Shown here: positions 25,388-33,897 of the stretch, piece after piece
Layout of the letters: each line of letters opens with the position of its first letter
Numbering within the stretch: the stretch's first letter is position 1
From: an uncultured beta proteobacterium
Lineage (GTDB): Bacteria > Pseudomonadota > Gammaproteobacteria > Burkholderiales > Burkholderiaceae_C
Assembly (NCBI GenBank): GCA_903832285.1
Contig: CAILAY010000080.1
Coordinates: forward strand, 1-40,905
Direction of reading: 5' to 3'
Length of the DNA stretch: 40,905 nucleotides
Position numbers and translations under genes: made by a program
The notes under the pieces: model-generated
The model's input: the letters and a program-made list of their open reading frames with translations, nothing else
Told to the model about the DNA's origin: nothing
Database searches by the model: none

Positions 25388-25503
25388 TCCGCATTGACTC
25401 TTTGTGGCTTGCAACAACCCCCATCGACATGCGCATGGGAACGGAACGACTGCTGGCCCGAGTGGTGCAGGTCTTCGGATCGGCTCAGGCCCATCACGGG
25501 TAA
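25384..25503 (+). pseudogene. IS66 tnpB fragment
   Basis: The frame from ATG 25384 begins IRIDSLWLATTPIDMRMGTERLLARVVQVFGSA, the standard start of IS66 TnpB, but stops after 39 codons, where family members continue for about 115. Just past the stop, the codons for NRR fit the family's ANRR segment, suggesting a short deletion created the stop. Homology fades after about 25545. Confidence 0.75.
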
Positions 25504-25766
25504 CAGAACAGGCGCACAGCGGTCTTCAGTTGAGTACAACGCTGCCGCGAACCGATGCTGATCGAATGTGGTGATCGACAGAAATTGAGTGTCAGTCATG
25601 GGTGGGTCGTGGCGCCAAGAATATACGCGACACCCGCACACCTTACGTTTCTTTACCGTCGCGCTTTAACAGCGTGGTCAACTGGGCTTATGAAGGGGCC
25701 GTTGAAGGATCAGGACTAACGAAGGCGATCTTGCAGTCGGGTCCTTTCAAACAACGGAGTACCTTC
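25504..25766. other. Spacer after the IS66 fragment
   Basis: No gene. It probably includes the lost right part of the insertion element and the promoter of the next small gene. I see no inverted-repeat end. Confidence 0.3.
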
Positions 25767-26123
25767 ATGAACAAGACATCGACACTCATTTTCTCTGGCT
25801 TGCTCGCTGCCTTTACGGTATCAGGATTTGCACAAACGGCAGCAGCGCCAACTGCAGCCGCTAGTCGGGCGCAGTGGAAGAAAGATCATCCCCGCCGCGC
25901 TGAGGTCAACGCACGATTGGCGAACCAGAACAAACGCATCAACGACAAGGTGGCCGACGGAAAGATGAGCCCTGCCAAGGCCGCTAAGCTGCACAAGGAA
26001 GACAAGCAAATTCGCCAGGAAGAGAGGGATATGGCTGCTCAAAACGGTGGCCACATCACGAAGCAAGAACAGGCGGTTCTCAACAAACAAGAAAACAAAG
26101 TCAGCAATCAGATCGGCAAGTGA
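25767..26123 (+). CDS. Small exported charged protein, unknown function
   Basis: A 118-residue protein with a clear signal peptide (MNKTSTLIFSGLLAAFTVSGFAQ) and a lysine/glutamine-rich mature part with HPRRAEVNARLANQNKRI and REERDMAAQNGGHITKQE. Similar small periplasmic proteins occur widely in Burkholderiales; the function is unknown. The start is ATG 25767, where the signal peptide begins; the frame extends upstream to 25602 without protein-like sequence. Repeated short helices suggest an alpha-helical, possibly chaperone- or binding-type protein (inference). Confidence 0.7.
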   Translation: MNKTSTLIFSGLLAAFTVSGFAQTAAAPTAAASRAQWKKDHPRRAEVNARLANQNKRINDKVADGKMSPAKAAKLHKEDKQIRQEERDMAAQNGGHITKQEQAVLNKQENKVSNQIGK

Positions 26124-26454
26124 TCGACCGTTGGCCCGGGCTGCAACCCCCACGATGAGGTTGTGCCCTGGCCGGTCCGGGCCTCTCGCACTGCTGCGAT
26201 CCCGCGCTCTCAATGTCAGAAGCCGCGGCTGGCTCTCAACATCGGTACGTGCCCGACGGACCGGAATTCAACGACAGGAAATTTCTGACGGGCTCGGGAT
26301 CAGGCCAATGGAAGTCGATGGCGTCGCGGTGTGGGTAGCTCCATGGCATCTCCGGTTGCTACTGGCTGGAGCCGTGGTCAGGTGGGACCCTCACCCACAG
26401 GAAAGCGCCGCAGTTTCACGGCGCACAGCGGGAGTCGACTTTCAAGCAAGGCGG
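26124..26454. other. Intergenic region, about 330 bases
   Basis: Nothing identifiable. Frames crossing it on either strand lack family features and ribosome sites. Confidence 0.4.
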
Positions 26455-27033
26455 TCATTTCGGTATGCCGCTGCACCCCGCGTTACGCAGGGCAAACATA
26501 AGGTGGTCGCGCCAGGCGCCGTCGATGAACAGATAGTCCCTAGCCAAGCCCTCGTGCTCAAAACCCATTTGTTCTAAAAGCCGCAGGCTGCGAAGGTTTT
26601 CCGGCCTGACGTTGGCCTGGATGCGATGCAAGCATATTGCGGAAGAAAAGGCATATTCGATGACAGCCCTCAGAGCCTCGCGCATAAGTCCCTGCCCCTG
26701 TAATTGCCCGTCGAGTGCATAGCCAAGCATGGCATTCTGAAAGGGGCCGCGAGCTATTGCGGTTAACCCGATACTCCCCACCAAAAACTGTGGTTCGTCG
26801 CGAAGGTGTAGCCACCATCGCATCGCCGTACCGGCGGCGGCTTCCCCTTCAGCCTGGGACAATCGCTCGCGCTGAAAGGCTTCGGTACGAAAGCCCTCTG
26901 GCTTGGGCGGTTCCCATGATGCCAAATGGGAGCCATTGCGCTGGTAGAAATCGACTGCTCTTTCCGTCAGGTCCGCCCGCGCCGGAACCAGCTCGAGACG
27001 AGAGGTCTTGATGGCCGAAAGCAACGTTTCCAT
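26455..27033 (-). CDS. GNAT N-acetyltransferase, RimJ/RimL type
   Basis: A 192-residue protein with the RimJ/RimL layout: TSRLELVPARADL near the start, GSIGLTAIARGPFQNAMLGYALDGQLQGQGLMREAL with the acetyl-CoA loop (Q/GxGxA-like) near residue 115, and IQANVRPENLRSLRLLEQMGFEHEG at about 150. These enzymes acetylate protein N-termini, metabolites or antibiotics. It starts at ATG 27033 and is alone on its strand. Confidence 0.82.
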   Translation of the reverse strand: METLLSAIKTSRLELVPARADLTERAVDFYQRNGSHLASWEPPKPEGFRTEAFQRERLSQAEGEAAAGTAMRWWLHLRDEPQFLVGSIGLTAIARGPFQNAMLGYALDGQLQGQGLMREALRAVIEYAFSSAICLHRIQANVRPENLRSLRLLEQMGFEHEGLARDYLFIDGAWRDHLMFALRNAGCSGIPK

Positions 27034-27337
27034 TCAGCTTCATGATACCGTTGTAAACGGACCTGATGCAGCGACTCTTGTGCTTGCCATCCATGATTGG
27101 CCAGCCACAAAGATGACATGAGAAATCAGATTGCTAGGTCGAAGTCACTGGTGAACATGAACAATGCGCCACATGCAGACATAGGGTAGCTCAAAATGCT
27201 CGCTCGATACCCGACGAACGCCAGTACCATGCGCCTGTAGAAACTTTCTGAGGAACTCACAGGGGCGCGTTTGCCAGGTTGAACCGAGGTCGCTTGAAAG
27301 TATTCTGTCTGTCACAGGCACAGGACGTGTCGCATGC
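27034..27337. other. Intergenic region, about 300 bases
   Basis: No gene or clear signal. It separates the GNAT gene from the deacetylase gene on the same strand. Confidence 0.4.
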
Positions 27338-28264
27338 TCATAAACGCTGTTGCCAGAGCCGCCAGTATTCGAGCGCCACACGCCAAGTGTTGACCTGTAG
27401 CTGCACCGTTTCTTCAATCCGGTGGCCGTAGCCGCCCGCCATGGTCATGACCAACGGAACCCGCCGCGTCCAGGCCCAGTCGAATACGCGCCGATCGCGC
27501 GCCTCCAGCCCATCGGAGCTGAGTTTCAAGCGGCCCAGGCGGTCGCCTTCAAACGGATCTGCACCAGCGAGGTAGATCACCAAATCTGTCCTGAAGCGGC
27601 GATCAAGTTCGTTCAGCACCTCCTCTAGCGTGTGCAGGTAGTCGGTGTCGCCACAGCCGTCAGGCAGATCGACGTCCAGGTCGCTCACCTCCTTGCGAAA
27701 CGGATAGTTCTTCTGTCCATGCACAGACAGGGTAAACACGCTTGGGTCGTCCCGGAAGATGCTGGCTGTGCCATTGCCCTGGTGGACGTCCAGATCGATG
27801 ATGGCGACCTGCATAGCCTGCGCGTGGCCACTGTGGTGTTCGGTTTGCATCAGGCGTGCCGAGGTGGCCACGTCGTTGAACACACAAAATCCGCCGCCCT
27901 TATCTGCGTACGAGTGATGAGTACCGCCGCCCAGATTGCCTGCAACGCCCTCGGCGAAAGCTGCCCGACACGCAGCGATGGTGGCGCCGACCGATCGGCG
28001 CGCGCGCTCGGCCATGCTTTCGCTCCACGGAAACCCGATCTCGCGCATTGCCTGCGGGGTGATGCTGCCTGTCGTGATGGCTTGCACATAAGCCGGGCTA
28101 TGCACCAACGTCAGTTCTGCGTCGGTGGCGCTTAGGGCCTGACGCATCTGCACGTCTGGGTATTCAGCCTGCAAGCGCTCACGGAGCAACTGGTACTTGG
28201 CCATCGGGAAGCGATGCCCGGACGGCAGAGGCAGCAGGAACTGGTCCGTGAAAAACGCTTTCAT
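27338..28264 (-). CDS. Histone deacetylase-family protein (AcuC-like)
   Basis: A 308-residue class of zinc deacetylase: NLGGGTHHSYADKGGGFCVFNDVA holds the catalytic histidine pair, and IIDLDVHQGNGTA and LAGADPFEGDRLG supply the zinc aspartates. Bacterial members remove acetyl groups from acetyl-CoA synthetase (AcuC) or from polyamines and related amides. It is divergent from the acetoin operon, sharing a 320-base control region. In Bacillus, acuC was named for acetoin utilisation, so a role in setting acetyl-CoA synthetase activity during acetoin growth is reasonable, but that is inference; stand-alone HDACs next to unrelated genes are common. Confidence 0.85.
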   Translation of the reverse strand: MKAFFTDQFLLPLPSGHRFPMAKYQLLRERLQAEYPDVQMRQALSATDAELTLVHSPAYVQAITTGSITPQAMREIGFPWSESMAERARRSVGATIAACRAAFAEGVAGNLGGGTHHSYADKGGGFCVFNDVATSARLMQTEHHSGHAQAMQVAIIDLDVHQGNGTASIFRDDPSVFTLSVHGQKNYPFRKEVSDLDVDLPDGCGDTDYLHTLEEVLNELDRRFRTDLVIYLAGADPFEGDRLGRLKLSSDGLEARDRRVFDWAWTRRVPLVMTMAGGYGHRIEETVQLQVNTWRVALEYWRLWQQRL

Positions 28265-28384
28265 GCACGCATTGTGTCTGCGACGTGCGAAAGCGCCATT
28301 GGCTCCGGAAATCCTGATCCGGGATCGTTGCTGTTGCGGCCAGCAATGTGATAAGTGCGCCCAGGTCCGACAGGCGGCCAGGGC

Positions 28385-28428
28385 AGTGATACATCTGTCG
28401 CATCAGTCAATGCGACGGATGTATCACT
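28385..28428. promoter_or_regulatory. Long inverted repeat, probable AcoR binding site (UAS)
   Basis: Arms of 19 bases, AGTGATACATCTGTCGCAT and its complement with one mismatch, flank the spacer CAGTCA. The right arm ends about 108 bases before the -24 box. A TGTCGCA/TGCGAC core recurs in the neighbouring dyad at 28428-28447, as expected for two adjacent activator dimer sites. The repeat is plain in the sequence; binding by AcoR is inferred. Confidence 0.65.
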
Positions 28429-28535
28429 GCGACACTCAACTGTCACACTTTGCACCACCCTGTCAAGGGTCGTTTGGTTCCCTTCTGCCTGTGATGGCGC
28501 GCGTCAACGCGGCATGGCTGCCGGTTGGATCTGGT

Positions 28536-28551
28536 TGGCATGCTCGTTGCT
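28536..28551 (+). promoter_or_regulatory. Sigma-54 promoter of acoXABC
   Basis: TGGCAT-GCTCG-TTGCT matches the -24/-12 consensus at every conserved position with the correct five-base spacer. It lies 35 bases before the acoX start. A sigma-54 activator, AcoR, is encoded in the same locus. Confidence 0.85.
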
Positions 28552-28585
28552 AACAGGTCAACAAGCAACCCCAAAAAGCCGGCGA

Positions 28586-29641
28586 ATGTCTAAACCCACA
28601 TCCAGTTCGACACCCTGCATTGGCATCATCGCCAATCCGGTCTCGGCGCGCGATATTCGGCGCGTCGTGGCCAATGCAAGCAACCTGCAAACCACCGACA
28701 GGGTCAGCATGTTGCTGCGCATGATGGGTGCTGCGGGCAGCATGGGCGTAGGCCGTGTGCTGATGATGCCTGACAAGGGCGGAGTCAGCGCCATGTTGAT
28801 TCGCAGCCTGACGCGCGAACTGCAACAGCACCACAGTTTTCCACAACTGGAGTTTCTTGACCTGGTGCCAACCACCACGGTGCAGGACACCTTTGCCGCC
28901 GCTCGCATGATGCAGGACGCCGGCGTGAAGGCCATCGTCGTGCTGGGCGGCGATGGCACCCACCGCGCGGTTGTGCGCGAGTGCCGCGGCATTCCAATCG
29001 TCGGCATGTCCACCGGCACCAACAACGCCTTTCCGGAACTGCGCGAACCCACCATCACCGGGCTGGCAGTGGGTCTCTACGCCACCGGGCAGATTGACTC
29101 GACTCATGCGGTGGTGCAAAACAAACTGCTGGAAGTTTGCATCAACGGCGGCGAGCGCCGCGACATTGCGCTGGTCGATGCGGTGATCTCCACCGACCGC
29201 TTCATTGGCGCGCGTGCCCTTTGGAAGATGGAGAGTCTGACCGCCGTCTATCTGAGCTTTGCGGAGCCGCAAGCGCTGGGCCTGTCCTCCATTGGCGGCC
29301 TGCTACAGCCGCTGGGGCGGCGCGATCCGGGCGGTCTGGCCATTCACCTGAGCGATGACCCTGCCTTGCGTCGCCTGCAACTGCTCGCCCCCATCGCGCC
29401 CGGCATGGTTCGCCCGGTGGGCATTCGCCATTGGGAAACCATGCCTGCGGACCAGCCTTTCGCGGTGACCCCGAGAGCCGGTGTCGTGGCGCTGGATGGC
29501 GAACGTGAACTGACTTTCGATTCCCGCGACAGCGTGCAGATCACGCTGCGCGAAAACGCGTTCCCTACGGTGGACGTGATCGCCTGCATGCGGTTCGCTG
29601 CTTGCAACGGTCTGTTTCGCCTTTCTTCCCCGCAAACCTAA
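28586..29641 (+). CDS. acoX: AcoX, ATP-NAD kinase-like protein of acetoin catabolism
   Basis: A 351-residue protein with the NAD kinase/diacylglycerol kinase fold: IIANPVSARDIRR at the start, VLGGDGTHRAV (nucleotide GGDG motif) near 115 and MSTGTNNAFP near 140. AcoX is the first gene of acetoin operons in Cupriavidus and relatives; its exact reaction is not settled. ATG 28586 lies just before the conserved IIANP strand and directly downstream of the sigma-54 promoter; the longer frame beginning at 28355 would run through the promoter. The ribosome site is weak. Confidence 0.85.
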   Translation: MSKPTSSSTPCIGIIANPVSARDIRRVVANASNLQTTDRVSMLLRMMGAAGSMGVGRVLMMPDKGGVSAMLIRSLTRELQQHHSFPQLEFLDLVPTTTVQDTFAAARMMQDAGVKAIVVLGGDGTHRAVVRECRGIPIVGMSTGTNNAFPELREPTITGLAVGLYATGQIDSTHAVVQNKLLEVCINGGERRDIALVDAVISTDRFIGARALWKMESLTAVYLSFAEPQALGLSSIGGLLQPLGRRDPGGLAIHLSDDPALRRLQLLAPIAPGMVRPVGIRHWETMPADQPFAVTPRAGVVALDGERELTFDSRDSVQITLRENAFPTVDVIACMRFAACNGLFRLSSPQT

Positions 29642-29655
29642 ACAGGAGACCCACG

Positions 29656-30642
29656 ATGGCTGATACCAACCCGTTCCCATTGGGCAAGGACGCCTTGCTC
29701 AAGTGCTATCGCACAATGCGAACCATCCGCGAATTCGAAGACCGGCTTCACGTGGACTTCAGTCGCGGCGACATCCCCGGCTTTGTTCACCTCTACGCCG
29801 GCGAGGAAGCCAGCGCGGTGGGCATCCTCACCCATCTGGGCGACGGCGACCGCATCGCCTCCACGCACCGCGGACACGGCCACTGCATCGCCAAGGGCGT
29901 CAATGTGGTCGAGATGATGAAGGAAATTTACGGCAAGAAAGGGGGCTGCGGCAACGGCAAGGGCGGCTCCATGCACATCGCCGATCTGTCCAAGGGCATG
30001 ATGGGCGCCAACGGCATCCTGGGTGCCGGAGCGCCGCTGATCTGCGGCGCTGCGCTGGCGGCCAAGTTTCGCAACAAGAACGAGATCGGCATCTGCTTCG
30101 TCGGTGACGGCGCGTCGAATCAGGGCACCTTCCTGGAGAGCCTGAATCTGGCTGCGGTGTGGAACCTGCCGGTCATCTTCGTGGTCGAGAACAACGGCTA
30201 CGCCGAGTCCACCTCGCGCGACTACGCCACCGCTGTGAACAGCTATGTGGACCGCGCCTCGGGCTTTGGCATACCCGGCATCACAGTGGACGGCACCGAC
30301 TTCCTGGCCGTCTATGAGGCCGCTGGCGAGGTGATCAAACGCGCGCGCGAAGGCGGCGGCCCCTCGCTGCTCGAATGCAAGATGGTGCGCTTTCACGGCC
30401 ACTTCGAAGGCGACGCCCAGACCTACCGGGCGCCGGGAGAACTCGAGGACGTGCGCATCAACCACGACTGTCTGAAAATATTCAGCGCCCACGTGGTCTC
30501 GGCCGGCGTCATCAGCGCGGATGAATTGGCGGCCATCGACAAGAGCGTGCTCGCGACGATCGAGGACTCGGTGCAGCAGGCCAAGGCGGCACCGCTGCCG
30601 ACACTGGCCGACCTGACGACCGATGTCTACGTCAGCTACTGA
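29656..30642 (+). CDS. acoA: Acetoin dehydrogenase E1 alpha subunit
   Basis: A 328-residue thiamine-pyrophosphate E1 alpha subunit. The TPP motif runs from GDGASNQG to VVENNGY (about residues 153-182), preceded by the HRGHGHCIAKG and GKGGSMH blocks of the dehydrogenase E1 family. With AcoB it cleaves acetoin to acetaldehyde and hydroxyethyl-TPP, passing the acetyl group to the lipoyl arm of AcoC. It starts at ATG 29656 after CAGGAGA, 14 bases past acoX. The neighbours decide acetoin over pyruvate or branched-chain keto acids. Confidence 0.92.
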   Translation: MADTNPFPLGKDALLKCYRTMRTIREFEDRLHVDFSRGDIPGFVHLYAGEEASAVGILTHLGDGDRIASTHRGHGHCIAKGVNVVEMMKEIYGKKGGCGNGKGGSMHIADLSKGMMGANGILGAGAPLICGAALAAKFRNKNEIGICFVGDGASNQGTFLESLNLAAVWNLPVIFVVENNGYAESTSRDYATAVNSYVDRASGFGIPGITVDGTDFLAVYEAAGEVIKRAREGGGPSLLECKMVRFHGHFEGDAQTYRAPGELEDVRINHDCLKIFSAHVVSAGVISADELAAIDKSVLATIEDSVQQAKAAPLPTLADLTTDVYVSY

Positions 30643-30674
30643 AACGAATAATCCAACAAAACAAGGAGCACATG

Positions 30675-31691
30675 ATGGCTAGAAAAATCAGTATGAAGCA
30701 GGCGGTCAACGAAGCGATCGACCAGGAGATGTCGCGTGACCCGATGGTGATCATGCTCGGCGAAGACATCGTCGGCGGCACCGGCTGCGAAGGTGAAGAA
30801 GACGCCTGGGGCGGGGTACTCGGCGTCACCAAGGGACTGTACGCCAAGCACCCGAAGCAGCTGATCGACACTCCGCTGTCTGAAAGCGCCTACGTCGGCG
30901 CCGCCATCGGCGCTGCGGCCTGCGGCATGCGCCCGATTGCCGAGTTGATGTTCATCGACTTCATGGGTGTCTGCTTCGACCAGATATTCAATCAGGCGGC
31001 TAAGTTCCGCTACATGTTTGGCGGCAAGGCGGAGACACCGGTCGTGATCCGCACCATGGTGGGCGCCGGTTTTCGCGCCGCGGCCCAGCACAGCCAGATG
31101 CTGACGCCGCTGTTTACCCACATCCCGGGACTCAAGGTGGTCTGCCCGAGCACGCCCTACGACACCAAGGGGCTGCTGATCCAGTCGATTCGCGACAACG
31201 ATCCGGTGATCTTTTGCGAGCATAAAAACCTCTATGCGTTGGAGGGTGAGGTGCCCGAAGCCTCCTACGCCATCCCGCTGGGCGAGGCCAACGTGGTGCG
31301 CGAAGGCAAACACTGTTCCATCGTGACCTACGGCATGATGGTGCACCGCTCCCTTGAGGCGGCTGCCACGCTGGCAAAAGAAGGCATCGAGGTGGAGGTT
31401 GTGGACCTGCGCACGCTCTCTCCGCTGGACATGGACACCGTGCTCGAGAGCGTTACCAAAACAGGTCGTCTGGTGTGTGTCGATGAAGCCAGCCCGCGCT
31501 GCAACATCGGCACCGACATCGCGGCCCAGGTCGCGATGCATGCCTTTGGCGCACTCAAGGCGCAAATTGAACAGGTCGCGCCACCGCACACACCGGTGCC
31601 GTTCTCGCCCACGCTGGAAGACCTGTACATACCGTCGGCCGCGCACATTGCGGATGCGGTGCGCCGAACCCTCAAGACGGGTAAACACTGA
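30675..31691 (+). CDS. acoB: Acetoin dehydrogenase E1 beta subunit
   Basis: A 338-residue E1 beta subunit of the transketolase-like family, beginning ARKISMKQAVNEAIDQEM, with MLGEDI and FIDFMGVCFDQIFNQAAKFRYM in the order usual for E1 beta chains. Two ATGs are adjacent (30672 and 30675). The second is better spaced from AAGGAG and is chosen; the difference is one residue. The stop overlaps the acoC start (TGATG), so the two subunits are translationally coupled. Confidence 0.92.
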   Translation: MARKISMKQAVNEAIDQEMSRDPMVIMLGEDIVGGTGCEGEEDAWGGVLGVTKGLYAKHPKQLIDTPLSESAYVGAAIGAAACGMRPIAELMFIDFMGVCFDQIFNQAAKFRYMFGGKAETPVVIRTMVGAGFRAAAQHSQMLTPLFTHIPGLKVVCPSTPYDTKGLLIQSIRDNDPVIFCEHKNLYALEGEVPEASYAIPLGEANVVREGKHCSIVTYGMMVHRSLEAAATLAKEGIEVEVVDLRTLSPLDMDTVLESVTKTGRLVCVDEASPRCNIGTDIAAQVAMHAFGALKAQIEQVAPPHTPVPFSPTLEDLYIPSAAHIADAVRRTLKTGKH

Positions 31692-32806
31692 TGGCCGCCA
31701 TCACCCCCATCATCATGCCCAAGTGGGGCTTGTCGATGCAGGAGGGCACGGTTGGCGCATGGCTGGTCGAAGTAGGCACCCAGATCACGGTTGGCATGCC
31801 GATTCTGGATGTCGAGACCGACAAAATTGCCAACGCAGTGGAAGCTCCGGATGCCGGGCTGCTGCGTCGCAAGGTGGCCGAAGTTGGCGAGTTGCTGCCG
31901 GTCAAAGCCCTGCTGGGTGTGCTGGCCGAACCCAGTGTCAGTGAGGCCGAAATTGACGCCTTCGTTGCCGCCTTTGTAATGCCCAGTGCTGCCGCGGACG
32001 ACGATACGCAGGCCGGGCCTGCCTATCAGTATGCCGATGTCGATGGCGTGCGCATCCGTTACGCCAGGCGCGGCGCCGCCACCGGAACGCCGGTGCTCTT
32101 TATTCACGGCTTTGGCGGCGACTTGGACAACTGGCTGTTCAACATCGATGCCATCGGTGAAAAGCATCCTGTCATCGCGCTCGACCTGCCCGGCCACGGG
32201 CAGTCCGAAGTCAAGTTGGCTGGCACCAGCGTGCTGGCATTGGCCAACTTTGTCGCGCGCTTCATGGCCGTCATTGACGTACCCCTTGCCCATCTGGTCG
32301 GTCACTCGGTGGGGGGAGCCATCGCGGCTCAAATGGCACTCACGCATGCGCAGCGTGTCGCATCCCTGAGCCTGATCGCCAGCGCCGGTTTCGGCGCCGA
32401 AATCAACGCCAGATACACCGAGGGCTTTGCCACCGCGGCATCGCGCCGCGAGCTCAAGCCGGTCCTTGAGCTGCTGTTCAAGGACCCCACGCTGGTCAGT
32501 CGGCAGATGGTGGACGACGTACTCAAGTACAAGCGTCTGGATGGCATCGGCGAGCTGCTGCTCACGCTTGACCGTGGTCTGTTCCAGGGCGGGCGTCAGT
32601 TGGCTCAACCCGGACTGGCACTGGCTTCGTCGGGTAAACCGGTGCTCATGATCTGGGGCAAAGACGATCAGATCGTGCCGTCGGCGCATGCGATGAATGC
32701 GCCGCCCAGTGCCACCGTCGAAATCTTCGATGGGGTCGGGCATATGGCGCAAATGGAACGGGCCAATGAGGTGAATCGTCTGATCCTGCGGCACATCGGT
32801 GACTGA
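31691..32806 (+). CDS. acoC: Acetoin dehydrogenase E2 (lipoyl domain plus alpha/beta hydrolase fold)
   Basis: A 371-residue two-domain protein. Residues 1-80 are a lipoyl domain with the modified lysine K45 in VETDKIANAV. From about 120 an alpha/beta hydrolase fold follows, with the nucleophile elbow GHSVGG and late aspartate/histidine regions (WGKDDQIVPS, GVGHMAQME). This combination, replacing the usual CoA-acetyltransferase catalytic domain, is specific to AcoC of acetoin dehydrogenase complexes. It transfers acetyl from lipoate to CoA. No E3 gene is in the locus, so dihydrolipoamide dehydrogenase must come from elsewhere. The stop overlaps the GTG of the next gene. Confidence 0.92.
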   Translation: MAAITPIIMPKWGLSMQEGTVGAWLVEVGTQITVGMPILDVETDKIANAVEAPDAGLLRRKVAEVGELLPVKALLGVLAEPSVSEAEIDAFVAAFVMPSAAADDDTQAGPAYQYADVDGVRIRYARRGAATGTPVLFIHGFGGDLDNWLFNIDAIGEKHPVIALDLPGHGQSEVKLAGTSVLALANFVARFMAVIDVPLAHLVGHSVGGAIAAQMALTHAQRVASLSLIASAGFGAEINARYTEGFATAASRRELKPVLELLFKDPTLVSRQMVDDVLKYKRLDGIGELLLTLDRGLFQGGRQLAQPGLALASSGKPVLMIWGKDDQIVPSAHAMNAPPSATVEIFDGVGHMAQMERANEVNRLILRHIGD

Positions 32807-33557
32807 AATCCGCATCAGCCAGGAGACGCAAGGTGTCTTCCAGCGCCCGGTCTGGACGCAGCTGATCTTGCCCACTGAAGCACTGAACGGAGAACTTGAA
32901 ATGGCATGGCTGGAACAGGCGCTTGCAGGCCAATCGATTGCCGCACTGTGGTTCGATCAGCCGGGGCTGGTCGCTCCGCTGTCGTACCGCAAGCATGCGA
33001 ATCTGGCAGAAGTCAGTGCCGCATTCACGCAACAGGGTTGGCCCATCCGCCTGCGCCGCTCCGGCGGGGGTGTGGTGCCGCAAGGGCCCGGCATCCTGAA
33101 CTTGAGCCTGGCCTATCCTTGCGAGGGCGCGCCTGGTACGTTGGCCGGGCCGGTTTATGCTCACCTGTGCGGCTTGCTTGGCAAGGCGTTGGCCGGCCTG
33201 GGTATCACGTGCCAATTGGGTGCGATTGAGGGTTCATTTTGTGACGGACGTTTCAATCTGGCGGTGACCACGCACGGCAAGACGCGAAAGATCGCTGGCA
33301 CGGCCCAATACTGGCGCCGTGCCAACGGCCGTCAGGCGGTGTTGGCCCATGCCCTGCTGGTGCTTGACGCCGACCCGGTCATGCTGAGCGCGCAAGCCAA
33401 CCGCTTCGAGGCTGCACTTGGCAGCGGCCGCCACTATGATGCCAACGCCCTGACCAGCGTCGCACACTGCTGGTCAGCGGTCCACCCGGGGCAGCCCGTA
33501 CCGGTTGATCTTTCCCATGCCGCGACGCAGCAGATCGCTGCGGCACTGTCGCACTGA
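32799..33557 (+). CDS. Lipoate-protein ligase A-like protein
   Basis: A 252-residue member of the biotin/lipoate ligase superfamily. The substrate loop RRSGGGVVPQGPGILNLSL matches RRxGGGxVxH except that the usual histidine is glutamine, and the lysine block KIAGTAQ is present. It starts at GTG 32799, overlapping the acoC stop by eight bases, so its expression is coupled to the only lipoyl protein of the operon. The likely task is to attach lipoate or octanoate to AcoC. LplA homologues are less common than LipB in this order, so a dedicated copy is of note. Confidence 0.75.
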   Translation: MTEIRISQETQGVFQRPVWTQLILPTEALNGELEMAWLEQALAGQSIAALWFDQPGLVAPLSYRKHANLAEVSAAFTQQGWPIRLRRSGGGVVPQGPGILNLSLAYPCEGAPGTLAGPVYAHLCGLLGKALAGLGITCQLGAIEGSFCDGRFNLAVTTHGKTRKIAGTAQYWRRANGRQAVLAHALLVLDADPVMLSAQANRFEAALGSGRHYDANALTSVAHCWSAVHPGQPVPVDLSHAATQQIAAALSH

Positions 33558-33575
33558 ACCTAACCGGAGCACTCT

Positions 33576-33884
33576 ATGGTTTTGCTTGAATTTTCTATGG
33601 CGCCTTCGGGCAAGGGCATCAGCCTGAGCCCCTTTGTTGCGCGCGCGCTCGACATCATCGACAAGAGCGGATTGCCCTACCAGCTCACCCCCATGGGCAC
33701 CATTCTGGAGGGTGAATGGGATGACGTGATGGCCGTCGTCACAGCATGCTACCGGTCGATGGCGGTGGATTGCGAACGTGTCGGCGTCAACATCAAGATC
33801 GACGCCCGTGCTGGCGCCAGCGGCCGCCTCACAAGCAAGGTGGAGTCTGTGGTCAAGAAGGTCGGGCGAAAGCTCTCAACCTGA
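33576..33884 (+). CDS. MTH1187/YkoF-family thiamine-binding protein
   Basis: A 102-residue protein of the DUF77 thiamine-binding family: FSMAPSGKG near the start, YQLTPMGTILEGEWDDVM in the middle and a C-terminal VESVVKKVGRK. Related proteins bind thiamine or HMP and aid transport or storage. Being the last gene of an operon that makes the thiamine-pyrophosphate enzyme AcoAB, it probably supports cofactor supply. It ends 14 bases before the stop of the convergent acoR. Confidence 0.75.
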   Translation: MVLLEFSMAPSGKGISLSPFVARALDIIDKSGLPYQLTPMGTILEGEWDDVMAVVTACYRSMAVDCERVGVNIKIDARAGASGRLTSKVESVVKKVGRKLST

Positions 33885-33897
33885 GTACCGCCAGGCG

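Larger units (their letters stand above)
28265..28585. promoter_or_regulatory. Divergent control region of the acetoin locus
   Basis: It holds the long inverted repeat at 28385-28428, a second dyad TGCGACA-N6-TGTCACA at 28428-28447 and the sigma-54 promoter at 28536-28551. The minus-strand deacetylase gene starts at 28264. No gene lies inside. Confidence 0.6.

Noticed and set aside
28385..28428. Inverted repeat as a transcription terminator
   Set aside because: No T-run on either side, and it lies at activator distance from a sigma-54 promoter between divergent genes.
30636..31688. 350-codon minus-strand frame opposite acoB
   Set aside because: Mirror of acoB; the His/Arg-rich product matches no family.
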